Below, piece by piece: positions 41,998 to 55,300 of a stretch of 64,000 nucleotides of DNA. Numbering within the stretch: position 1 is the stretch's first letter; each line of letters begins with the position of its first letter. The DNA comes from Hofstenia miamia (Eukaryota; Xenacoelomorpha; Acoela; Hofsteniidae). The notes beneath the pieces were generated by a model. The model was not told the origin of the DNA. It worked only from the letters and a program-made list of their open reading frames with translations, and made no database searches. The stretch covers positions 903,654 to 967,653 of the forward strand of contig CABFPE010000180.1 of NCBI GenBank assembly GCA_900660155.1, in the 5' to 3' direction. The position numbers were made by a program, and so were the translations under genes.

Positions 41998-44900
41998 CTA
42001 AATTATTAAAACAAATTATTTAAATTCCTAAAAAAAACAAATATTCGCTATTAATGAAATGCCTATAAAATATATATAAACAACTAAAACAAAATGAAAT
42101 TTCTAAATTGTAAGAAAAGTTAGAAGAATAGCTAATAAAGGAGACGTAATTAGGAATCAAATCTTGAAAATGTGATTCAAGAAAGCTAATGAATTACCTG
42201 CAGATGTTCATGTCTAGCGCGGGTTTCTTCATTCTCGTTAATCAATTTAACCAACTGCGGATGCAAATTTGCAAGTGATTGATATAAAGATTGTACAGCA
42301 GAGTCAGCACTAATGTTGCGCCCTCTAGCCATATTTGAACGCATTCTATTAAGAAATATTTCTAATTGCGATCCGATTTGCTTAGTGACGTCATCGCTTG
42401 GTGGTTGTTTTTGAATATTATTTTCTTCAATTCCATTTTCAACAGGAGCGCTGACAGCAGTTACAGCAGTATCCTGAAAATATAACAATAATTTATCTAA
42501 ATATTTCATCAACAATATAAGAGATTTGATAATAAGTTCAACGATAAAGATGAATGCATAGTTGAGAGGGAAGTAAGGACTAATGATTCGCAATTTGATG
42601 TAGAAAACGTCTGGAATGTTTAACCTAACCCCTAAAAGATTGGATTATAATAGAAAATTATTGAGAAAAGTAAAATATGAATTTTTCGATTGTTATCATC
42701 AATGTAACAATCTTACAGGGAATTTCACAAACTTCAAATTCGACCAGATCCTAGTAAACTTGTCTATCAGCTGTCCGCCTGATGATGAAACATCAATTGC
42801 TTTATATATTTACACTACAACAAAAGAACAAGGAAGGTTGTGCGAATTCCACAACATTGACAAGAGCTTCAGTTGGCGTTTCAAACAATTTTTCAAAGTT
42901 TTATTGATCTAGCTGTCACAACAATTGAGGTCATTAAATTGTAATACTCACCTCGCTGCTTTTTGTTTTGCTCTGTGAGCTTATTGACAGCCGAACGGCG
43001 CAGATTTTCCACATATGTAGGCATTGTAAATAATCAATAGCATTATTTTCTTGTTTACTGGATTCTTTTTTCCAATTCGCAGAGGATCAAAGTCACCTTT
43101 TCAGTATTATATGACTAAAACGTACGAAAAGTGCTCCTGCTTTTCTCCTGCTTAAAAATACCTTCCTTAGCCTCATGCATCCATGTGTATACGGAGGCCT
43201 TAGAATGACGATCGTTTTGTCATTCATATTTATCGTAAACATTGTTCCAATCACAGAAATCTTCCTTATCGATACACAGGTAAAATCCAAAAGAAGCATT
43301 AAAAGTTTCCATAAAGCTGCAGTAAAACCACTGAGTTTAAATGAAATGCTTGAGTAACACGTTGAATTTATATTAACATGACAGATAAAGAAAGAGACTG
43401 ATAACATTTCAATTGTTAAATCGTTTTAATTTGAGACGCTACTTTACTCAATACTTCAGTGATATATCTACTTCAATTTGATTGACTTTTTTCAATGATA
43501 CAATTCAGTAGACAATATTCCAAAATGTAAACTAAGATCATTACTCTGGTGCTCGCTATTACTGAAAATCGCATCATGAAAAAGATGTTGAATGTTTCAT
43601 TGAACATTGTAAGGCTCTACTTGAGCGTAAATGGGCTCATGAAATAGAAGTGTGTAGAGAAAAATAGTGAATTTGGTTTACGATAACATTGTGCAACAGA
43701 CTCAAAGTTTAGCTTTCCGCGATAGAGTCATAATCTCAGTTTAAAAGCTCAATCATGTCTATTGCTTTTGAATTCGTGTCTAGTTATTCTAATTTGATTT
43801 CAAACATTAAAGCGTTGCTGTTGTGTCTGTGTGGATTGATAATATAACAAAAAGTGGAAAAAATTGCTATTGAGATGAGTTTAGTGGTCCCCGAATGGTT
43901 GCTCCTTTCTAATAAAACTCGTAGTATTGTAAACAGTTGATATTGATGCATTTCTTTGTCTTAAGTATGAACTATTGGATAATTGCATTCCCTTCATTCT
44001 AATGTTTATGTTTTTACATCTAGAAAATTTGAATCCTGACCCGCAAAGTAATTTTACATTCCAAGATTTAAGGGGGAAAATTCTGATTCACGATTAATAT
44101 TATATTTTCTTTATATAGAGTAAATAACTATATCCAATTCTTAAGTTATTTTTATAAAGCCTTTACGGTGAAGTGTGGTCTTTATATTATAGTGTGAGCT
44201 GCGGTATCGGCGAAGCTTTGTACTTGCTGTGCGGTGGAATTTTTTTACAGGACAGCTCGAGCATCGAGAAAACCTATCAAATCATTAGAATTCTGCCAAT
44301 TATATTCTTAAGACATTTGTACGTTAAACCAGTATCAATAATTTAAATTCCCTATACAATTTTGTAAATTATTCCTTTAACTACCGTAAACATCTGGGTA
44401 TAAGTATAAGACGATGCCATGCATAAGACGCAGTGAATATTTGACCCAAAAAACGATGTGTACCTATGTATAGTACGCATCTTAATTTTAGCGCTAAATT
44501 TCCATTAATTTTTATAGAAACAGTGGCCTTAGTGAATAAAGATGAACTCAATTCAATTGTTATCATCGTTGTATGTGATTATTGCTGACTCACTCGTCTG
44601 TCAGTCAGCAGATGCCTGTCAAGCCAAATACTATTCCATGATTGATTGATATTACACTTTCATGTATACATTGACTGTGTAAACATTTACTTATCACTAG
44701 TAGTTTTAACCTTGATAAAAAGTATCCATGTATAAGACACACATGGGCATTTAGGTCAATTTCTTAAGAAAAAACTGCGTCCTATACGAGGGTATTTACG
44801 GTAATCATTTTTGGACAGTACATTTCGACATTTGAAATTTCTGATTTGAGAGTTTACAGAGAATAAGAAGTCTTCTACAATTAATCGCTGCAAAGTTTCA

Positions 44901-45754
44901 GTGGAAAAGATAAAAAAAACTTTGGAGCAGATTAGGTTGTTAAGAACGTCATGATGTAGACACTACACAAGAGGTTTGAAAAACACAAATTACTCAATAA
45001 TAATATATCGAAAAGTAGAATTATTACAACACACCAATAAACTACCTTGAGATCATTGCGTTTAGCTTCCCAATAGTCACGTTGAAGATATCGATCGAGA
45101 TCTGGATTTGCAGGTGGTTGAGAAATTTCATTAGTATTTAATGTCGGTTGCGATGGTGCAACGGTTTGACTACGAGATTCAGCTTCACTCTGTGAAATAG
45201 CTAATGCTAATTGCAATTCCTCCTCTTCCTTCAGTTGCTCTTCACGTGTAGGACCACGTGGGGTTTGTTCCTCTTTCGCCAGACTGCTGTTAAGATACTC
45301 CGAAGGCAGCCCTTCATCGTCAGTGGTTTTCTTAGGCGCTAAAAAGCGTTTCATTGATCTTAGTTATCAACATTTACACCATATTGCTTAGATCGTGCAC
45401 TAAAATAACACAGAGTGTTATTCCCTCTTAATAGATGCTTTTGTTTGCGTAGTCATAGTTAATAATATCATTTTCATGCACAATTTAACTAACATTAAAC
45501 ACGTGAGCGAATAATAATTTGCACATAACGTAGCTGCTCAAATACACCAAATTGTCAAATGTGATAACAATAGATTGTAATAGTTCATGTGCGATCGAAA
45601 TTCGAAAAATCGCAGTTAAACCATTTTCAAAAAATACTAGAATTATTATTATCATATTTTAAAATTAATCCTTTCCAGTGACACAGAAACAAATCCAGGT
45701 CTTATCCTAAATGAAACAGAAATGGAACTTAAATTAAAAAACTATACTGAAAAC

Positions 45755-45785
<31 letters not shown>

Positions 45786-46304
45786 NNNNNNNNNNNNNNN
45801 NNNNNNNNNNNNNNNNNNNNNNNNNNNNNNNNNNNNNNNNNNNNNNNNNNNNNNNNNNNNNNNNNNNNNNNNNNNNNNNNNNNNNNNNNNNNNNNNNNNN
45901 NNNNNNNNNNNNNNNNNNNNNNNNNNNNNNNNNNNNNNNNNNNNNNNNNNNNNNNNNNNNNNNNNNNNNNNNNNNNNNNNNNNNNNNNNNNNNNNNNNNN
46001 NNNNNNNNNNNNNNNNNNNNNNNNNNNNNNNNNNNNNNNNNNNNNNNNNNNNNNNNNNNNNNNNNNNNNNNNNNNNNNNNNNNNNNNNNNNNNNNNNNNN
46101 NNNNNNNNNNNNNNNNNNNNNNNNNNNNNNNNNNNNNNNNNNNNNNNNNNNNNNNNNNNNNNNNNNNNNNNNNNNNNNNNNNNNNNNNNNNNNNNNNNNN
46201 NNNNNNNNNNNNNNNNNNNNNNNNNNNNNNNNNNNNNNNNNNNNNNNNNNNNNNNNNNNNNNNNNNNNNNNNNNNNNNNNNNNNNNNNNNNNNNNNNNNN
46301 NNNN

Positions 46305-46338
<34 letters not shown>

Positions 46339-49300
46339 AAGAAAAATGATTTCTTAAAATTGATTACAAAAATTGGAAAAAATGCAATATGTAATAATTA
46401 TAACTCTTTAAATATATTCGGTGACTTTAATATTAATTACTTAAATTCATATGAACGAAATTCTATAAATGAAATGTCTGCTACTTGTAATCTTCGCTGT
46501 GTTAATACAGTTTGTCCAACTCACATGAACAATTTAATTGATTACTTGTTTATTAATTCTGATGATTACTTCAAATCCTTAATGTTTGAATCATTTAGTG
46601 ATCTTACCCTGTGTACATATATTAGTAACAAAACTATTAAAGCAATTTAAATTCATATATGCAAGGTACTATTTATCTTACTCTGATGAAAAAATGGAAA
46701 AGGCCATAAAAACACCCCATTTAACTATATTTACACGTTAAATTCTGGACCTAAAATGATTAATTACATTGCAAAAGGAATCTTCAAGGCATTAAACACT
46801 GTTGCAACAATTAAGAATCGAAGGGTTAAGATTAAAGCAATTAAATTTACTTTTTCAAACACCGACCATAATCAAGTCCATGAACTAGTATCAATTAAAC
46901 GAAATTTATTTGATCTTGCGAAATCCGAGCCGACAAAGTCTAATTGGACCAATTACGAAAGATCGAAAAATGTAATTAAGCAATTAAGAACAACAATTTT
47001 AACTAAAAATCGGCAAAAATTCTTTAATCAATTAAATTCTACTCGAGAAAAATGACGATACGAACATAAATTTATTGGAAAATGTAAAGGTCTTTCATCC
47101 GAAATAAATGAATTAACATCAACAATACACTGTAACCGACAAAACTCAAATACTAAATCATTTAAATTCAACATTCAAAGAACTTGAAAATTTCAATTTC
47201 CCATTTTATAAGAAAAAACAAAATTCTGATAATCTCAAACAATCAAAACAATTTTCCTTTAGACTTGCTACGAATTGTTAAGAAACTTGATACCAACAAA
47301 TATTCTTATAGTCTCCTGTTATTTATTATTAAACGCTTTTTCATATTTTTGGAGAACAATTACTAATAGCATTTAATCAATGCATTATTGATTGTGAATT
47401 TCCAGACATAATAAAAAAAACAGATATAACTCCTGTATATGAAAAATTATAGACCAATTTGTATTACACATCTCTTTGAAAAACTTTTGATGTTCAAATA
47501 AACGCTAAAATCTGAAAACATTCTATCGCATAAACAATTTGTGTTTCGCAATAGCCATAACACCCAAGATGCAATTCTACTATTTCTCAACAAATAAAGT
47601 CTAATATATCTCATAATAAATGCAGAGTTGTTGCATTATTAAATTTAAGTAAGGCATTCAATTCCAATAAATTTGATATTTTGCATGATAAGCATGTAAA
47701 TTATAATTTTGGAGATAACTCAATTAATTTAATCATGAACATTCTAGAAAACCGACAACAGCGTGTAATGCTAAACAGTAAAAAATCAAGCTATGTTACG
47801 ACTGACCGTGGGGTGCCCCAAGGTACTGTACTTGGCCCTATTTTATTTGCAATTTTTGTAAATGATATAATAAAACATGTTAAAAACAGTGACATTTACC
47901 AATATGCCGACGACACATGCCTAATAAGTATTGCAAAAAATGCTTTTGATGCTACAAAAAACCTCCAAACAGATGTAGAAAAATTAAACAATTATTTTAC
48001 AAACAATCGACTAAAACTAAATTTTGAAAAAAAAATTAATAATTTTCTCATCGAAGGCACAAAAAAGCCTAATCAGTGATATAGAACTAAAGCTAAATAA
48101 TAAGCCAATAAAACAAAGTGAGTCAGTCAGCTATTTAGGAGTGGAGAAAGATAATGAAATAAAATTTGAAAAATTTCTATTGAATAAGATTCAAAAAATG
48201 ACGGCAGGCAGTAGATATCTTTATCACTTACTCAATAAAATATCAATCAATGATCATAAACAACTGATACATGTTTTCTGTTTGTCTCATTTTCAATACT
48301 GTTCTTTTCTTTAACTAACCTAAATTCAAAACAACGTATGCTTCTATCAAAGACATTAAATTGGTGTATAAAAAATCTAAACTTTGCACAAAAGCATGAC
48401 GAAGCACCAGTACATCGTAATAAATATAAAATATTACCTCCGTTCGAACAAACTCATCTGCATATGCTATCTATCTTATTGAAATTCAAATCTCTACAAA
48501 CATCTCTCCTTTTCCTTAATGACTATTAAATTAAATGAGCGATCGCAAAATTTTTTGTATTTCATCACATATCAATTAAATTGTGGAATAATTTATATTA
48601 TGAAATCCGAATAGAAAAAAACTATAAAGTTTAGAAAAAAATTGAAACAATTTCTTCTAATAAAACAGTATACATTAGGGAAGGTAATACACTTCATGCA
48701 TTGGAAACATACATCCAACATTGAGCACCTGCACAAACATTCACACAAACATTCATTATATTATTATGTATTGTATATGTTATAATTATTTGTATATATT
48801 TTATCTTTTTGTCATGTGTTAATTTGTAGATTTTTTTATACATATATTGCGCAATAAATTTACTTTGACTCTTATCTTATACGCATATAATCGCATCATA
48901 TTTCAAATTATAGTACAATATAAAATTTATACAAATGAATAAACGAAAACCACCTACAATTAAAATAAATTAACTACGGCATTTTTTACAAAGACAATTT
49001 ATTGATAAAGTGCAAGAATTATTCCTATCAAAAGGTAATTGACTAATGTAGACCAATAATTTTTTCTTTAATGTTTGTAAAATTTATTCTTGCTTTGAGA
49101 TGAAGAAAATTTTCAAGATGGAACACATGAACAAAGAATGATTTAGCACTAGAGTATTTCCGAAATCTCGAAATTTCTATGAATAACCGATCACTACGTT
49201 TTGAAACTGAGCTGGATGAATATTCAAAAAATCGTTCATATTAAGGTCATAACAATTATTAGCAAGTATATTAAAGAATATTACATCCAGATAAAGAATA

Positions 49301-52300
49301 ATAGGCAGTAGTTTACATTTCATTCGCCTTTGCTTTGAAAATGGATATCCCCATTTAAGAGCGTAACCTTAAAAGTTTAGTAATCGATGTGAGCACAAGA
49401 GATGGAGTTAATATTGAGGATGGATATGTAAGGATTGAACGACACATGCTTGAATAGGATACATTTCTCTTTAATTTGAAAAGAACAGAGCATGCTTTAT
49501 TTAGACGTGAGTGAATATGGTTGTTCCAAGTAAGATCATTGTTTAATATTAGGCCTAAGTCAATTGCTCTAATTGTCCATGGTAATTTGGCATTGTAAAT
49601 AGTAAACTTGAAAAAAGATTAGCCTCACATTTAGATGCATTGAATTCCATAACATTCATACTTTACCAATTAACAAAATTGTCTATATCATGTTGCAGTT
49701 GAGATGTATAATTATTACCGACATTTAGGAGTTTGCAATCATCAGCATACATAAATGGCATACTGGCAAATTGTATATTGTATACTGGTAAATTAGTGTA
49801 TAAATGATGTATTGTATATTTAAAACTGGAAATCTCATGTGCTTTACACCTCCTAATTACCTGAACACTAAGTATGAAGAGAATTTTCATTGAAAAATAG
49901 GCAATATTTTCAATTTTAGTACAAATCTTTAACATGGTAGAGTACATTCGCTAATAAAAGTACCAAAATCTTAAAATTTCTAAATTCCTTAAAAATTGTT
50001 TGAAAATTTGGAAGAACAGTTTGTAGTATTAGAAGAACATAGACAGCTTAGAGTGCTTGTAACTACCTAATAACAGCATGCAAATCTCAGAATGTACATG
50101 TGTTTCAAGGTCAGTTTGATAAAATATTACCTGAGAAAATCAAAGTCTTTAAAGTTCATGAAATTGGTTAAGGTTGAATAATTCTAATTATATTTCACTG
50201 TACTGAAAAACAGATTGGAAACATTGTGCAGATTTACAATTTTCTAGTTATCTCTTTCCAATAATTTTAAAATCGAAAGTACAAATTTCCAATAAGAGTC
50301 GCTAATTGAAGAAAACCTTGAAAGCGTTCAAAACACATTTAGGATAATAAAATGACGTTTTGATATTTGTAGCGCTTGTTGAGGACCATATAAAAGTAAG
50401 TTACTCACCTATTGATTAACCTATAATCATAGCAATAATAATCGCATTTGTACCCCTTTCGGGCTTTTTATATTTTCTGGTTTTACATAGTCATTTAATG
50501 CAAGCAAATAAGAGGATATTCGAATAGGATACACCAAGTCTAACAAACATGACGGGTATTTTAAAAGGGAATAAAAGAAATGCATATAATAAAGAAAGAG
50601 TACCTGATGGTGCAGGCAAATGCGATTTTAAGCTAAAAAAGCATCTGTCACAAACGCGCACATCCTTTTCAATTCCAAATTTGGGAATAGGCGAGGTCTT
50701 TGAACTGCATTTCGAGCAAAATGATTGACCACAATTTCTACAATGATGCTGACGAGTGAATGTTCCAAACTGAACTCGACAAGAAGAGCAAGTGGATGCG
50801 TCCATCCAATCCGGAGCAGATTCAGAGCAGAACATAGCGTCTGCTTCATTAAACTCAGGAAACTCTACGCCCTCATGCCGCATGAGATTGTACATATCAG
50901 TAACAGGCCGATATTTCACTTCCTCGCGAAAAGCATGTGCCCAAGCTTGCACCATTGAGTGCACTTTCGTTCGTACAGGCTCATCACCTTTGAAAAAATT
51001 CCAGTGTAAATATATTAAAAAAATGTGAAATAGGAATTCATATATAAGAATTTAAAAAAGCGCACCGAAAATTCAGCTGCAAGATGTTGCATGGATTTGC
51101 AGTGGAATAATTTTTTGCTTCTTATTTTTAAATGATTTATTGTAATTTCATTTAGACTACATATCATTTCGATGAGATATACAAGCAATTTCCGCATTGA
51201 ATACTCGTATATGACGATTAGAATAGAATCACAAAGCGCTTGAACAAATTATTTTAATTCCGAGCAAATTGCGCACGCGTTCACTCCTTTTATTGATGTG
51301 TAAACAGATTCATCAGAATGCACTCTATTCGATAGCTGCAAGTTTCTGCATTTCATTCTATTCACAGTGTAGATTTTTTGCTGACTAAGGCAACCAAAAT
51401 GCTAGTTATAAAATTCTAAAATGCAACAACGATCTGAAAAACGTGCATTCATCTAGCAAATACGCAAAATTTCTTATTCAAATGTAACATTATTGTGATA
51501 AATTAACAAAATATAATTTTTGTGCTCTTAGAACTAAATAAATAATCTTTGGACAAAGGCTAATGATAAAGCTGAAGCAAATTTCTACCAGACACATTGG
51601 ATTACATCTCTTCAACTTTAAAAAACTCTTCCATGACATAAGTATAAATTCTTATCCAAATGAGCAAAAATCTAATCTTGGATTCTAGGAATTTTTAAAA
51701 ATGAAATATAATGAATATCTAAGCGAATTTCTAAACATAAAACAAATGCAACCAACTGCTGTTTTCACATGAAATATGACTTTTATAGGAAAAAAACAAA
51801 CAATGATTTCGAATGTATGTAAATGTGTTTATAGGACATTTCATACAATGCAGCTTAGGAAAACAAAAAGGGACCGGTACAGCATTTTGGTTGGCCTGTT
51901 AAGGACATATATAAAAACTTAAATAGACGAATTGAATTTTAATAGTTTCAACTAACAAATAAATTGCTATAAATAAATAAATTTGATAATCCTTTAAAAA
52001 TTTCTTACGATACGGGCACTTCATAATCCTAAGGTGTAGAGAATTAATGGGATTACTTTGCATTATTTTGCAAATTGGGAATAATATTACTTGAAATACT
52101 TGACAATAAATTTAAATCTAGATTATGAAATGTCATTGAAAAGCAGGTTTAAACTTCCTTTACAGCCCGAAAATAAATTATTCTTAACCAAAAGGGTTAC
52201 CATACTTGCGATATTTATCGAAATTTTTCATATATAAGAATAGCTTAAGGTGGTTATATCCCTTTTTAACTCATTTCTCAAAACCTTTAAAAATATTGTT

Positions 52301-55300
52301 TCTTGTATTTTAAATAGTTTAAATAGGGTTCTTTCAAAAAATATAACAACTTTTGCATAAATATTATGTTTTAATCGCGCAAAATGCATTTAAAGTTGTG
52401 TTGTTCATAAATTTACCCCTTAGCAAAGTGTTTCAACCACAAAGCTTCAAAAGTTATTCATTATAATATAGTATTAGGAATATTCTTTTAGTGTATGTTG
52501 TTTAAGACTCTGTATATCAGCTTGTACTAGGAACAATGTAAATAGACTGAAGCTTTTAAAGTGAATTTTCACGTTTTGACAATTTGGGAAGTGTTGTTGA
52601 TGTTTGTGACATTGTAACTTTGTCAGTTGTTATTGTAGAATGTTGAAATTTGGCATTTTTACTCTGTATAGCACTATCTAGTGCATGACACTCTTCATTG
52701 TTTGATACTTTTTATTTTTAATGAAAAAATCACACATTTCAGTGAAACATGCCTGCTAAAGAATACCTTTTTTACAGAAACATTTTTAAAATTGAAAAAA
52801 ATGCATAAAAGGCATATAGTAGACAAAAACGAATTATTCAACGCCAGGGTGGGAAACTGGTCAACACGACTCGAAGAGCGAGTCACTCTCCGACGGGTCG
52901 AGTCGCGAGTCATTAATAATTGTTATAATGGATTTTAATTATTTTTGTTTCATTTATTGCTTTCCTTGACACTTCTATGTTAAAACAATTTGTGCGTATT
53001 ATACTAGATCTTTCTTTGAAAGGGTCTGGTAGCAGCTTAGTGTTAGACGGTGGGGACATTGTTAGCCGCGCCGGGTTGGGTGACGGATGAAAAAGCCGCC
53101 AGTTTCCCATCCGGTTCAACACATATAAATTTGGGTGGGAAAGTGCAGAATTATATAAAGCAACCTTGCAACACTTAATTTTGTTCAAAAAATTTCGGCC
53201 TAAAAGTGGGTTTTCGTGAGGAGAAATTAATAAGTCGAACATAATGTATGATCGCCCCTTTGCAAACTTTTTCAAATTTTAGCTTTGATTTCCTAACTTT
53301 TGCCGTTATAGATAGAGAAGCATCGTGACAAAATTTGAAGCAATTTCATGCAGCCGTTCTTTCCATATAGTAATTTTGTAAAGAAGATATATATTTTTAA
53401 TATACAATATTGCGTTTTACATGAAACTACTGTTCTTAATCAGTTCCACATTTTATATCGGTTGTGAAGTAGAAGACATCCCATGACTACATTACCTAGG
53501 TTTTGACTTTGACCAATCACAAAGCATCATAAAACCAAGGCTATTAAAAAAGTCCAAAAATTAAAAAAATTAACAAATTTGTACTAACTATAATTGAAAA
53601 TGATGACATCATCACCTATCTAATGACCTCCGTTTACTGATGAAAAGCTGTTCTTTGTGAACACTTTCCACAAGCTCAGACAGCAAGGAAGTTGTATCTA
53701 GGATGATTTTTGATAAATAAATCGCTTTTCCACATCTTTTAGTGTCAATGTGAAAATTTTACATTAAATCAAATAATCGAGTTCATTCTTTTCGATGCAA
53801 TTCACATAAACAGAACATTTTTAATAATATCAACGAGATATAAGATTGTTTGTCTACATTCTAGTTTCTTTCATGATGAAATTTTCGAGCACAAAATCCT
53901 AACTAACCCTTGACATTCTATTTGCTAGCAACATCTCATTTTCTAAGACTAAATCTTGACTTATAAACGCTTATTCTGCTATGTAATTCTACAACATTTG
54001 TCAGGGCAAATTCAATATTATACATTCAAATGGCAATTCCATTTGTTGTATTGTGATGTTGTTGAAATTTTAGATATAGCACAAGGAAAACATACTTGAA
54101 AACAAACTGAGGGTAATTATTAGAGCAAAAATAAGCATAAAGTAAAAATATCATTGGATACATTAATGTAAAATTTCGCAAGTCATTCATTCAAGTGCAT
54201 AAGTTTTTCCAATTGTTCCAACAATATCATATCATTTTTGACGTTAATAGATGGTATCTCTCTTTCTAGACAAGGCCGTGATCTCCTTCTGTTCAATCGC
54301 TTGCTGACTCGCAAATTGGATCTTGATCCTTTTGATTTCATTACGTTCTCTAATTCCCGCTCTACTCACTTTCTCCATTCGTCGTACCAAGAAACATCGC
54401 ACCCTTCAGTCGTTCTGTACTGCTGCTAATTACATATTGACTCTCAAGCCTCCAACATCCATTGATTCTTTCCCCGCCACCGAGCTTCAAGAAATCTTTG
54501 ATGGCTTTCCTCTTTGCTGAGCCCTTCTCCGACTTCGCCTACTCTTCCATTTGCTCCTATTTCATCTCCTGTGACTGTCCTCGCTGCCGTAAAACTTGAT
54601 TTGTTTTTATTCTTTTTGTAGTTTTGTATGCCTTCAGCGGCTAAATAAAGTCATTCATTATTATTTTATTATTAAAAAGTTGTCCTCAAACGAGGATATT
54701 ATGACAATAAGTAATCTACGCGCTAATATAAAATGCTACCGTAAACCTCTCAATTTAGATGTCAATGAAATGATTGAATACTGCAACAATGGATGAGATT
54801 TTGGAGTTGCAGGAAGAAGAAATGTAAGTGAAAATGATATATGTTCTGCTGAAGTTGTTATAGTGCCTCCAGATGTTGATGCTTTGACTAATGAAGATTT
54901 TGTAGAAGAACTAGAAGGCGATCAATGGTTGAAAATGTCACCGATCCTCTAGAACTTCTCATTGAAACCGATCTTCAAAATGCGTTAAGGTCTGAAGATG
55001 GGAACACTGCTACTCTGGGACCCAAAACTTCGAAGAATAGTTCACTTAAGAAAAGAAAATTATGTCAGTCTACTCCAAATTGGAGAAATGTTGAATCAGC
55101 TTATACCAAGTCACAAAAAAGAAATTACATTCATCACGCATATCTGAATAAAATGAAATAGTCCTTAGAATTAGCAACTCCTGCTAAAATTTTTGAAGAG
55201 CTGATAACTCCTGAAATTTACATTCATATAGTAAAGGAATCAATGCGCTATGCAAGAACCTGTAAAAATCTCATGGACTTTGCAATGAGTGTGAATGAAT

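Noticed and set aside
42616-42912. 98-codon plus-strand ORF in HGS intron 4
   Set aside because: It looks mildly protein-like but matches no family, has no clear splice context and is opposite to the neighbouring orphan exon. Not enough support.
45722-46357. ORFs spanning the N run
   Set aside because: Produced by TA repeats and the gap; there is no sequence evidence inside.
52681-53275. Overlapping ORFs of 72-120 codons in HGS intron 2
   Set aside because: They lie on both strands in a GC-richer repeat-like block, with no family resemblance and no splice signals that fit HGS.
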